A DNA stretch of 23,607 nucleotides from a virus (IMGVR_UViG_3300006810_012570:1-23607), one strand, 5' to 3'; shown: positions 8,045 through 15,865, numbered from the stretch's first letter. Translations and numbers: made by a program. Notes: generated by a model from the letters alone, not told the origin.

Positions 8045-8665
8045 ATGTCTAGTTTGTTTGATTTTACAACCCATAACACAAAAAAAATTAGTGTTTTAAA
8101 CACTAATATCTATATAATAGACAATTTTTATAAAAAACCGCAGAGCGTCTTAGATATAATTGAAAGCCATCCGTGGAATAAGTGGAAAAGTTGGGATAAC
8201 CCGTCTTTTAATGGAAAATATTTTTTAGATCATAGACATGATTTTGTAGATGAAAGGTCGTGTGTGTACAATAACTTTTTTGAAACTCTTACAGAACAAA
8301 AAATAGCTCAACCTGGAAGAATAGTAACAAATTGTATGCGTTTTTATGACAAAACATTTAATGATTACACAAAATATTATTGGGCACCTCACAGTGACTT
8401 AGGATTTACAGGATTGATTTATTTAAATAATTTTGAAAGTGAAGGCACTAATTTTTACAAACAAATTTGTGAAGATTCTTGGAATACTCCTGAACATTTT
8501 GAACCTTGGCGGCAAAAAAATCGTTACGAATTAATATATTCAGTACCGGCAAAATTTAATAGATTAGTTTTATTTGATGGGAAAGCATTATGTCATGGCA
8601 TGGCTGTAGACAGTGATATGTTTTTCCATAATACAAGAATTAATCAAGCAATTTTTTTGATGTGA
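8045..8665 (+). CDS. DUF6445-like 2OG-Fe(II) oxygenase-fold protein (206 aa)
   Basis: The protein has an oxygenase-like arrangement: H116-x-D118 (APHSDLG) entering TGLIYLN, then a G-T-N-F-Y turn, then FNRLVLFDGKALCHGM with distal H184, and R198 in NTRINQAIFL. The layout resembles the DUF6445 family, and I assign it from pattern memory only. The intact HxD...H...R set suggests real 2OG-dependent chemistry. It is the fourth gene of the block and starts three bases after its neighbour. Its last 22 bases overlap the end of Hal-3, which converges from the other strand. Confidence 0.72.
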   Translation: MSSLFDFTTHNTKKISVLNTNIYIIDNFYKKPQSVLDIIESHPWNKWKSWDNPSFNGKYFLDHRHDFVDERSCVYNNFFETLTEQKIAQPGRIVTNCMRFYDKTFNDYTKYYWAPHSDLGFTGLIYLNNFESEGTNFYKQICEDSWNTPEHFEPWRQKNRYELIYSVPAKFNRLVLFDGKALCHGMAVDSDMFFHNTRINQAIFLM

Positions 8666-10128
8666 TTTTCTCTAATTATATCTAGAAATAATTTATGCTT
8701 CAATGAAGGCTGTTGCAAATCGAATTCTCTAACAGTTTCCAACACTTCTTCTGCATGGTCTTTAATAAAAGGATGCATAGAATTATATTCATTTTTTATT
8801 GCTTCTATATTAAATAGATCTAAACCATATAAAATTTGTATATAATGAGGCGCACCAAAAAGAGCATATTTAGAAATATCTCTAAAATCTTCCTCGATAG
8901 GCAAATTAGTTTTAAAAGATTCTAATTTATCTTGCAAACTAGTTGGTATTTGTAATTTTGAAACATCTTTCCAGAATTGAGTGTTGTCTTTTTTAGTTAT
9001 GTAATGTAAAATTATAAAATCTCTTATGTTTTCCATTATATCTGTTATATCACGATTGTAAATTTCAATAGTTTTTTGTGTGTAATTAGGTAATCTATGC
9101 ATTAAAAGAAACATTTGTTGAATTGTTGTGCCTATACTTGTTGCTTCTAAAGGTTCAACAAAGTTAGCACAAAGGCCCACTGCACAACAGTTGTTTATCC
9201 ACACTTTGTTTAAAGCACCTGGATCAAAATTAATTTGTTTCTTAATTTCAATGTCTTTATTAAATAAACTGTCAACTTCTTGTTTAGCTTGATCAGCATT
9301 TATGTAATCGGAATCAAAGATATAACCGTTGCCAAATCTTCCATATACAGGAATTCTAAATAACCATCCGTAATCCATTGCCTTTGCTAAGGTCCAAATT
9401 GGAATCTCATCCTGCTCTTCTATAGGAAATACTATAGCAGATTTCATTTTAAGATATTTGTTATAGCTTTGCCACTTTGCTCCGAGTTTTGTAATTAATA
9501 ATCTACTAAACCCTGTGCAGTCAATAAAAAAGTCAGATTTATAATTATTTTTTAAACCATAGACAATATCGATTTCATCGTTTTCATCTATTTTTACATC
9601 TGTAATTTCGTCATCTATAACTTTTATACCTTTCTCTATTGCAGTTCTTGTGAGAAAGTCGTTCAACTTATGTGTATTAAAATGAAATTGATTGAAGGGC
9701 GAATGTATATCTTTATCCTGTGCGAAATGTGAAGGAAGTTTACTTCGCCAAACTCTTTTTGGATTCATATCACATTTAGGACTTTTTTCTGCAATTATTT
9801 TTCCGTAAACGTGATAATATTGGCCGTTTAACTTTGCGTAATCTCCTGAAGTACTGTGTAAAAAATTTTCTTCACTCCATCCTTCAAACATTATACCTGA
9901 TTTAAATGTAGCATCACATTCTACTATTATATCTTGCCATGTTTTACCTATATAATGCATAAATTCTGCCCAATGTTCTGTACTTCCTTCTCCTACACCA
10001 ATAATGCCTATCTTTGTTGATCGTATTACTTGTACGTCAACATGAGGGAAACGTGTCTTAAGAATTAGTGCAGATACAAATCCAGCTGTACCGCCTCCTA
10101 TAATATTACAGGTTTTAATATTTTTCAT
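8644..10128 (-). CDS. Flavin-dependent tryptophan-type halogenase (Hal-3)
   Basis: The 494-residue protein has FAD motif GGGTAGF (11-17), IGVGEGS (43-49) and the conserved lysine K76 in DATFK. The WxWxIP signature is altered to WLFRIP at 255-260, with the second Trp replaced by Phe. The second motif is FVEPLEATS at 323-331, so the S-x-G of the canonical form becomes A-x-S while the Glu is kept. It shares STKIGIIGVGE with Hal-4, its closest relative here. The lysine and glutamate argue for retained halogenation, with a different substrate pocket. It stands alone on the minus strand, with divergent and convergent oxygenase genes on either side. The start codon has only a weak purine-rich upstream sequence. 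Confidence 0.9.
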   Translation of the reverse strand: MKNIKTCNIIGGGTAGFVSALILKTRFPHVDVQVIRSTKIGIIGVGEGSTEHWAEFMHYIGKTWQDIIVECDATFKSGIMFEGWSEENFLHSTSGDYAKLNGQYYHVYGKIIAEKSPKCDMNPKRVWRSKLPSHFAQDKDIHSPFNQFHFNTHKLNDFLTRTAIEKGIKVIDDEITDVKIDENDEIDIVYGLKNNYKSDFFIDCTGFSRLLITKLGAKWQSYNKYLKMKSAIVFPIEEQDEIPIWTLAKAMDYGWLFRIPVYGRFGNGYIFDSDYINADQAKQEVDSLFNKDIEIKKQINFDPGALNKVWINNCCAVGLCANFVEPLEATSIGTTIQQMFLLMHRLPNYTQKTIEIYNRDITDIMENIRDFIILHYITKKDNTQFWKDVSKLQIPTSLQDKLESFKTNLPIEEDFRDISKYALFGAPHYIQILYGLDLFNIEAIKNEYNSMHPFIKDHAEEVLETVREFDLQQPSLKHKLFLDIIRENHIKKIA

Positions 10129-10154
10129 TTCTTTTTTTCTCAGTTACCTATATC

Positions 10155-10162
10155 AATAAATA
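10155..10162 (+). promoter_or_regulatory. Late-promoter-like AATAAATA
   Basis: The octamer lies in the 38-base gap between Hal-3 (minus) and the oxygenase gene (plus). T4-type late promoters start transcription about six bases downstream, close to the ATG at 10167. That favours the second ATG at 10176 as the start. No equally good element is seen for the minus strand. Confidence 0.4.
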
Positions 10163-10175
10163 TTGTATGATTAAA

Positions 10176-10787
10176 ATGCAACAACACCAAATATTTGTTA
10201 CATCTTGTTATGTTACTTATCTTGAACCCGATAATCATAACCAGCTTATTGAAAACATTCGCAGTATAGCAATGAATACATTAAGTAACAGTAGAAGTAA
10301 TCAAGGCGGATATCAATCATATCCCTATCAAAATCCAAAATTTGATAATCCTATAATAGAAAAGCTCTTTGTTAACACCATTCAACCAGCAGCACAAGAA
10401 ATAATGGATAGCTGGGGATTGCATAGTATTAAGATGGAGAAATACTGTTACTGGTACAATATAAACCACAAATATACATATAACTCTCCCCATACACACC
10501 CTGAAAGTTATGTTAGCGGAGTATATTATGTTAAGGTTCCGAAAAAGTCAGGTAATATTGTATTTGATAGATCAGAATCTGAAAGAGACAGAATGAGTCA
10601 TCAATCAAGTGTAATTATTCAGCAAGGATTAAAAATAGACAATTCTAATATTAATACAGAACACTGGTTTACGCCTAAAGAAGGTATGTTGATAATGTTT
10701 CCTGGACATTTAACACACTATGTACAACAAAATTTAACTAATGAAGAGGACTCTGATAGAATTTCATTTAGTTTTAATTTTTTCTAA
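10176..10787 (+). CDS. Putative 2OG-Fe(II) oxygenase, PF13759/TIGR02466-like (203 aa)
   Basis: This is the third member of the subfamily seen at 6859 and 7460. The core is PHTHPESYVSGVYYVKVP followed by SGNIVFDRS, with H106-x-H108 as the first ligand pair, distal H181 (LTHYVQQN) and R195 (DRISFSFNFF). I chose the ATG at 10176 because the resulting N-terminus MQQHQIF lines up with MQVENIF of the paralogue at 6859, and because a late-type promoter lies just before the alternative ATG at 10167, which would add three residues. It is a single-gene block facing away from Hal-3. It overlaps the end of the 349-aa oxygenase gene by 24 bases on the opposite strand. Confidence 0.8.
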   Translation: MQQHQIFVTSCYVTYLEPDNHNQLIENIRSIAMNTLSNSRSNQGGYQSYPYQNPKFDNPIIEKLFVNTIQPAAQEIMDSWGLHSIKMEKYCYWYNINHKYTYNSPHTHPESYVSGVYYVKVPKKSGNIVFDRSESERDRMSHQSSVIIQQGLKIDNSNINTEHWFTPKEGMLIMFPGHLTHYVQQNLTNEEDSDRISFSFNFF

Positions 10788-11813
10788 TTTATTTTTGTAA
10801 GCAATTATTTCTGATTCATGAGACATATTTCTAAACTTTTCTTCAATTAAATTTGCATATGCTATTTCTATTAATTCTTTTTCAAAACAGTTATCATTTA
10901 ATAATTGTTCATCTCTATTTGTTAAAGAACAAAATTTAAAAACTAAATCTTCAGCACTATCCCCAATGATAGTTTTAATATTTTCACGATCTAATAAAAG
11001 CTGATCAAAAAATTCTGTACCATATACCGAATGAAACATACCTGCTAAACATGTGTCTTCAGATCTTTTTTGAATTTTCAAAATCCGCCAAGTATTTTTT
11101 AAATGTTCATATAAGGTTGATTCACTGTGCTTTATGTTTGAACAAATTTTTTGCAAAAACTCTAAAGCATTTATTTCCCGTTCAGTAAGCACTACATTTT
11201 CATCAAAAAAATCAGAAATTGGAAAATCAGTATAATAATCTTTGTGGTTAGGGTGTGTAAATTTTAATGTAAGTACGTACCTAAAATCTTTTGCAAAAAA
11301 ACTAGGTTGAGAAGATTTGTGCGGAATTGTTCCTGTAAATAACACAACTCTGTTTGGTTTAAAAGAACAACTGTGTATAATTTCTTGTCCTAAAGTATCA
11401 CCAAAATGTGTTTCTCCTTCCCAATTTTCTTCCCATGCTGTATTGCAGTAATATAATAATGTAAAATCATCATCAATATTGCTGTCAACATGATAATGAT
11501 ACACATCTTGAGCTGTACTTAAATTGACATAAGCTCGATGTAATCTAAAATTATGTGTTTTAATTTTATCTCTTAAGAATTTTAAATTAGGTGCTGTAAA
11601 AAAATTAATTTTTAATAAGTCATGTATGTTAAATTCACTTAATAAAGTCTTAAATTGTTTATCTTGAGGCACAGAACTACTAGCTGTGCGATTTAATCTA
11701 TAAGCACAATTTTTTACAAATTCGTACAAGTAACAATGCTGTGAAAAATCAAAAACATCGTCATAAATGTCAATAAATTTTGTTTCGTCTACTTTTATTT
11801 TTCTATGATTCAT
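10764..11813 (-). CDS. 2OG-Fe(II) oxygenase fused to a DUF6817-like (HD-type helical) domain (349 aa)
   Basis: Residues about 1-195 form a P4H-like oxygenase: H108-x-D110 (YHVDSN), WEGETHFGD, distal H165 (TIPHKSS) and R178 (FRYVLTL). Residues about 215-345 are a separate helical domain with HSESTLYEHLKNTWRIL, then CLAGMFHSVYGT (H261) and a later IGDSAEDLVFKFC. This matches my recollection of DUF6817, an HD-phosphohydrolase-like fold whose usual His-Asp reads His-Ser. The fusion is twice the length of the other oxygenases here. It is the last gene of the Hal-4 block and its start overlaps the upstream oxygenase by 11 bases. The second domain may bind a nucleotide-like or carrier-linked substrate. 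The oxygenase call is firm and the DUF assignment moderate. Confidence 0.8.
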   Translation of the reverse strand: MNHRKIKVDETKFIDIYDDVFDFSQHCYLYEFVKNCAYRLNRTASSSVPQDKQFKTLLSEFNIHDLLKINFFTAPNLKFLRDKIKTHNFRLHRAYVNLSTAQDVYHYHVDSNIDDDFTLLYYCNTAWEENWEGETHFGDTLGQEIIHSCSFKPNRVVLFTGTIPHKSSQPSFFAKDFRYVLTLKFTHPNHKDYYTDFPISDFFDENVVLTEREINALEFLQKICSNIKHSESTLYEHLKNTWRILKIQKRSEDTCLAGMFHSVYGTEFFDQLLLDRENIKTIIGDSAEDLVFKFCSLTNRDEQLLNDNCFEKELIEIAYANLIEEKFRNMSHESEIIAYKNKLEKIKTK

Positions 11814-12459
11814 TTTTTTCTACAAAGTCAAAGTTAATAACAATCCTTTTACCATATGTAATTGGATAATTTCCTGCATGGTATCTATTTCCGTTAAAAA
11901 CTATTGCTTCTCCTTTTTTTGGTGTGTGTTTATATACCACTGTTAATTCTTCATCGAGAAAAGGATCATATTCATCAATTCCTGGTTTATGAAATTTACT
12001 AAACAATATTGTATCGCCGTCGCTGTCATCTACATAGTAAATTAGTGTTTTAAAATCTATATCATCATTAAAATCAACATGCGGTGCCGCATATTTGGTG
12101 TTGTTATGACCAGGAATAGGATGAGTGTACCGCATTCTTATTCTAAAAATTGTTTGTATATGTTTATCAAATATATCACAATAATTCTTTAATATAGGAG
12201 CAAAAAAATCTAAATCCTCCGACCTTTTTATGCCTTCATCATATAACATATGATATAAACCGCCAAAGTCACTTACATTTTTATCTTTATAAGGACTTTT
12301 GTTGTCGGTTGAATATTGGTTATGTCCAATTTTATCTATTGTATACCAAGGAAAGCTATTGTCTCCTTTTATTTTTTCTAGAATACTTTTTTGATACTCT
12401 TGTGGGATAATGTTTTTGATTACAAAGATATCATCTTGTATATTTTTTACATTATACAT
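11803..12459 (-). CDS. 2OG-Fe(II) oxygenase, prolyl-hydroxylase-like (218 aa)
   Basis: The ligands are H127-x-D129 (PHVDFND), distal H194 (RYHAGN) and R205 (GKRIVINFDF), the complete set for a 2OG-dependent hydroxylase. It is a paralogue of the gene at 6275: both contain G-x-YHMLY, a DSDGDT turn after the HxD strand, and a late YHA/YHT strand. It overlaps the end of Hal-4 upstream by eight bases and the 349-aa oxygenase downstream by 11 bases, so halogenase, hydroxylase and hydroxylase fusion are made from one message. The coupling suggests that both chemistries act on the same molecule or in sequence; this is inference. Confidence 0.87.
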   Translation of the reverse strand: MYNVKNIQDDIFVIKNIIPQEYQKSILEKIKGDNSFPWYTIDKIGHNQYSTDNKSPYKDKNVSDFGGLYHMLYDEGIKRSEDLDFFAPILKNYCDIFDKHIQTIFRIRMRYTHPIPGHNNTKYAAPHVDFNDDIDFKTLIYYVDDSDGDTILFSKFHKPGIDEYDPFLDEELTVVYKHTPKKGEAIVFNGNRYHAGNYPITYGKRIVINFDFVEKNES

Positions 12460-13993
12460 GTTTTTCTCTTAGTTTTCTAAAATAGTTTATCATTTCATTC
12501 CAAGTAGCATTTTTGGAATATTGCTCATGCCATTGTTTTTGCATGTACAGATAATTTTCTTCAACTGATTTATAGATGTTACCTAACCTGGGTGCATCAA
12601 AATTGATTTCTTTAAATGCAAGATCTCTATCAATTACTCCTATACCTTCCATTACGTAACTATATAGCGGCCATCCTGCTGCACCATAATATTTTGGAAA
12701 ATCATTAACATTAGGATATCTTACTTTTGCTGTTTCTATTAAATTTTCTACAAACTCTGTTCTAGTCGCTCCAGATTTAATATGTTTCCAAAACTCTGTA
12801 TCGGTTCGTCCTCCCATATAATGCATAACCAAAAAATCTTTGAAGTCGTCAAACATTGTTCTAGTACGTTTATTGTAAATATTAACTGTTCCTGAATTGA
12901 TTGTAGATTCTAAATCGTCTCGTAAGTAATCAAAGGTAAAGTTTTTTATTTGGACTATTGTAGAATGAATACTTGTTGCTTCTAAAGGTTCTAAAAATGC
13001 ACTTGATAAACCAATAGCAAGACAGTTATTAATCCAAGATGATTTTTGTCTTCCTGTGTTAAATTTGATTACTTTTTGCACATCAATTTCTCTTCCTAAT
13101 CGTTGTTCAATTTCTTGATGAGCTTTCTCTGGAGTAGTAAAATCGTCACAGAAAACATATCCGTTTCCTATTCTATCTAATAAAGGTATCTGCCACATCC
13201 ATCCTGCATCTTGAGCCCAGGCATGTGTATGCGGCATTGGCAGTTCATCTTCTTTATAGTCTAGTAAAAATGGTAAGCCTGTGTTGACCGGTAGATGTTT
13301 TTGATAACTTACCCAGTCATTACCTGGCATTTTACTAATAAGTAGTCTTGAAAATCCCGAACAATCAATAAAAAAATCTCCTTCTATTTTCCTACCGTCT
13401 TCTAATATAATATTATTAATAAACCCTTTTTCATTTAATGTACAATCTAATACCTTTGCGTCTATGTGCGAAGTATTTGGTTTTCGTAAAGTAACTTTTT
13501 GAAAATATTTTCCAACTAAATGGGCATCAACATGCATTGCATGTGTAAGATCTACAAACTGACCAGTAGATAAGTCAAAATTTGTATATCCTTTGTTAAT
13601 GTAGTTACCAGTTTCTGAAACTTTTACAAGATCTTTTTTTGCAAGATTAGCACATCCGTATGCAAAAAATATATCAGGTGTGTGTTCTTTGGTAAGACTG
13701 CCGTCAATTGGTCCTATATAATAGTCATTAGTGTCTGGAGTCCAACCTGTAAACTTAATACCATATTTGATTGAGGCGCCCGTTTCTGCAATAAACTCAT
13801 TGTGATCACAACCAAAATCCCACAAATGGTTATTAAGTAAATCACTTAGTAATCCTGTAGTGCTTTCCCCTACACCTATGATTCCTATCTTAGTAGACTC
13901 TACAACTTCAATCTTATGATTAGGATGTCTACTAGATAACATAAGTGCAGCCATCCAACCTGCTGTACCACCACCGACAATAACTATTTTCAT
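12452..13993 (-). CDS. Flavin-dependent tryptophan-type halogenase (Hal-4)
   Basis: The protein has 513 residues, with FAD motif GGGTAGW (7-13), IGVGEST (39-45) and the conserved lysine K76 in GASIK. WMWQIP at 265-270 is the intact WxWxIP signature. The second motif is FLEPLEATS at 333-341, the A-x-S variant also found in Hal-3, with the Glu retained. It should be an active FADH2-dependent halogenase with a pocket closer to that of Hal-3 than to Hal-1 or Hal-2. The start has an AGGAAG Shine-Dalgarno (complement of 14001-14006) and lies downstream of a minus-strand CTAAATA element at 14025-14031. It leads a three-gene block with two oxygenases. Confidence 0.93.
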   Translation of the reverse strand: MKIVIVGGGTAGWMAALMLSSRHPNHKIEVVESTKIGIIGVGESTTGLLSDLLNNHLWDFGCDHNEFIAETGASIKYGIKFTGWTPDTNDYYIGPIDGSLTKEHTPDIFFAYGCANLAKKDLVKVSETGNYINKGYTNFDLSTGQFVDLTHAMHVDAHLVGKYFQKVTLRKPNTSHIDAKVLDCTLNEKGFINNIILEDGRKIEGDFFIDCSGFSRLLISKMPGNDWVSYQKHLPVNTGLPFLLDYKEDELPMPHTHAWAQDAGWMWQIPLLDRIGNGYVFCDDFTTPEKAHQEIEQRLGREIDVQKVIKFNTGRQKSSWINNCLAIGLSSAFLEPLEATSIHSTIVQIKNFTFDYLRDDLESTINSGTVNIYNKRTRTMFDDFKDFLVMHYMGGRTDTEFWKHIKSGATRTEFVENLIETAKVRYPNVNDFPKYYGAAGWPLYSYVMEGIGVIDRDLAFKEINFDAPRLGNIYKSVEENYLYMQKQWHEQYSKNATWNEMINYFRKLREKHV

Positions 13994-14018
13994 TTAATTT
14001 CTTCCTATTAACTACTAA

Positions 14019-14031
14019 GATAAATATTTAG
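14019..14031. promoter_or_regulatory. Bidirectional late-promoter-like element between Hal-4 and the Hal-5 block
   Basis: GATAAATA on the plus strand (14019-14026) overlaps CTAAATA on the minus strand (complement of 14025-14031). Together they form a near-palindrome centred between the two divergent blocks. The plus ATG at 14048 has GGAG at 14039-14042 and the minus ATG at 13993 has AGGAAG at 14001-14006. Both directions are therefore plausibly expressed together, late in infection. Confidence 0.5.
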
Positions 14032-14047
14032 TGAAATTGGAGCCACC

Positions 14048-14644
14048 ATGGAAAAAAACTTGTTCTTAGAAACATATTATATGGATGAAAGTATATGCGA
14101 GAGGTTGATTAAAACGTTTCATGCACACCCAAGAATGGATCCTAAACAAAAACCTATGAATTTTGAAGGCGGCAAACTGGTAACAGCATCTCCATCTGTA
14201 AAAGAATCTACTGATTTATCATTAACAATAGACGATAGTTTAGATTTTCCTGTTGTTGCTGAATATGTTGAACAATTACAAAAATGTGTCGAAAAATATA
14301 TAGAAAAATACCCATCTTGTGATATGTATGCTCCATGGAGATTGCTTAGACCATTAAATATACAATGGTATAAACCTGGGCAAGCATACCATGCATGGCA
14401 CACTGAACGCTGTAGTGGCAATCCTATTACAGTTACTAGGCATTTAGTTTTTATGACATATTTGAATAATGTTACGGATGGAGGAGGAACAGAATGGCTA
14501 AATCAAAAACTTACTGTAAATGCAGAAATTGGAAAAACTGTTATTTGGCCAGCTGATTGGACTTTTACACATAGAGGAATCCCTTCTCCGACACAAGAAA
14601 AATATATCATTACAGGTTGGTTTAATTACGTGGACGAAACATGA
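14048..14644 (+). CDS. 2OG-Fe(II) oxygenase-like protein with HxE metal motif (198 aa)
   Basis: The double-stranded beta-helix core is clear: NIQWYKPGQAYHAWHTE, then LVFMTYLNNVTDGGGTEW, then GKTVIWPADWTFTHRGIPSP. The metal-binding pair is H118-x-E120 instead of the usual HxD, the distal His is H175, and the 2OG-anchoring position ten residues later is K185 rather than Arg. Both substitutions are chemically tolerable (some family members use HxE, and some bind 2OG by Lys), so activity is possible but not certain. The stop overlaps the Hal-5 start by four bases (ATGA), making the two a coupled pair. Its own start has GGAG six bases upstream, after a late-type GATAAATA. Confidence 0.82.
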   Translation: MEKNLFLETYYMDESICERLIKTFHAHPRMDPKQKPMNFEGGKLVTASPSVKESTDLSLTIDDSLDFPVVAEYVEQLQKCVEKYIEKYPSCDMYAPWRLLRPLNIQWYKPGQAYHAWHTERCSGNPITVTRHLVFMTYLNNVTDGGGTEWLNQKLTVNAEIGKTVIWPADWTFTHRGIPSPTQEKYIITGWFNYVDET

Positions 14645-15819
14645 AAAAAATTGCAGTATTAGGTACAGGGACAGCAGGAGTTGTTTCATTAGCTCATTGT
14701 TTAGCATTTTTTACAAATGAATGGCAGATTACTTCAGTATATGATCCAAATATTCCTATGTTAGGAATAGGAGAAAGTACAAGCACTCAAATACCAACAA
14801 CATTATTTTATGGTGCAGATCTAAATTTTTTACAAGATATGTCTGAACTTGATAGCACAATTAAACATGGAGTAAAATATGTAAATTGGAGGGAAAAAGA
14901 CTTTTTTACTAAAATACCTCCTCCTTTTTATGCTATGCATTTCAATAACTTTAAACTTAAAGAATTTGCATTTAAAAGATTTAAAGAAAAATGGAACAAT
15001 AAGTTCCAAGTATTAGAAGGTGAAATAAAATCTTTAGATAATTTACAACAAAAAGCTGTAATTAATTTTGTAGATAATACCAGTCATGATTTTGATTATG
15101 TCATAGATTGTAGGGGATATCCTAAAGATTATTCAGAATACGAAATGGTAGATATTCCTGTTAATCATGCCATTGTAAATATGATACCAAAGCCGGGAGA
15201 TTGGAATTATACGTATCATTATGCACATCCTAATGGTTGGATGTTTGGTATTCCGTTGCAGTCAAGACAAGGATGGGGTTATTTGTACAATGATAAAATT
15301 ACAACAAAAGATGAGGCAATAGATAACATTGCTGAAATATTCAATACAGATAAAAACAAACTTAATTTACGTGAATTCTCATTTAAGAATTATAAAGCAA
15401 AAAAGTTTATAGACGGAAGGATTATAAAAAATGGAAATAGAGCTATATTCTTTGAACCGTTAGAGGCTCTATCTGGTTGGATGTATGATTCTATAATAAG
15501 AACTTTTTTTGATGTAGTGTTAGCGAATGTTCACACAGAAGAAACCGCAAATATTCATTTACACAACTTAGCCGAAGACTATGAATTATTCATCAATTAT
15601 ATGTATCACGGCGGCTCTACTTTTGATAGCACATTTTGGCAAATAACATCAAAAAAATGTAAAGAAAAGTTAGAATCTAATCCTAAATGGCAACAACATG
15701 TTAATACTATGAAAGGATTAGAACCAGCATATTATACAAACCAAACTTTAGTATTTCCATTTCCGGCAGGAGTTTGGAAAAATCTAGATCAAGACATGCA
15801 GTATCATTATTTTGATTGA
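14641..15819 (+). CDS. Short flavin-dependent halogenase-like protein (Hal-5)
   Basis: The protein has 392 residues, about 100 fewer than the family norm. The reading frame is uninterrupted, so the shortening is not a frameshift. It keeps FAD motif GTGTAGV (8-14), LGIGEST (41-47), the conserved lysine K75 in DSTIK, and a Glu in FFEPLEALS (270-278). The WxWxIP signature is WMFGIP (200-205), with the second Trp replaced by Phe as in Hal-3. The missing part lies mainly between K75 and the signature and at the C-terminus. It starts inside the end of the HxE oxygenase gene (four-base overlap). It is probably a compact halogenase with a more open substrate site; a related flavin monooxygenase activity cannot be excluded. 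Confidence 0.82.
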   Translation: MKKIAVLGTGTAGVVSLAHCLAFFTNEWQITSVYDPNIPMLGIGESTSTQIPTTLFYGADLNFLQDMSELDSTIKHGVKYVNWREKDFFTKIPPPFYAMHFNNFKLKEFAFKRFKEKWNNKFQVLEGEIKSLDNLQQKAVINFVDNTSHDFDYVIDCRGYPKDYSEYEMVDIPVNHAIVNMIPKPGDWNYTYHYAHPNGWMFGIPLQSRQGWGYLYNDKITTKDEAIDNIAEIFNTDKNKLNLREFSFKNYKAKKFIDGRIIKNGNRAIFFEPLEALSGWMYDSIIRTFFDVVLANVHTEETANIHLHNLAEDYELFINYMYHGGSTFDSTFWQITSKKCKEKLESNPKWQQHVNTMKGLEPAYYTNQTLVFPFPAGVWKNLDQDMQYHYFD

Positions 15820-15845
15820 CACAAATAGATTGAAATAAGTATACA
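15816..15845 (+). promoter_or_regulatory. Sigma-70-like promoter before the PKHD oxygenase genes
   Basis: TTGACA at 15816-15821 and TATACA at 15840-15845 are separated by 18 bases, in the only gap of this plus-strand stretch that lacks an ATAAATA element. The -35 overlaps the Hal-5 stop codon. AAAGGA at 15853-15858 is the Shine-Dalgarno for the ATG at 15866. If it is used, this sub-block would be expressed earlier than the late-promoter blocks. The call rests on motif match only. Confidence 0.45.
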
Positions 15846-15865
15846 TATAACTAAAAGGACTAACT

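Noticed and set aside
6275-8665. Oxygenases as DNA-base modifiers (TET/JBP-like thymine or cytosine hydroxylation)
   Set aside because: The motifs resemble P4H, PKHD, PF13759 and DUF6445 proteins rather than TET/JBP, and no base glycosyltransferase or nucleotide-modifying gene is present.
14641-15819. Frameshift explaining the short Hal-5
   Set aside because: All motifs occur in order in one uninterrupted frame and the neighbouring genes fit tightly on both sides.
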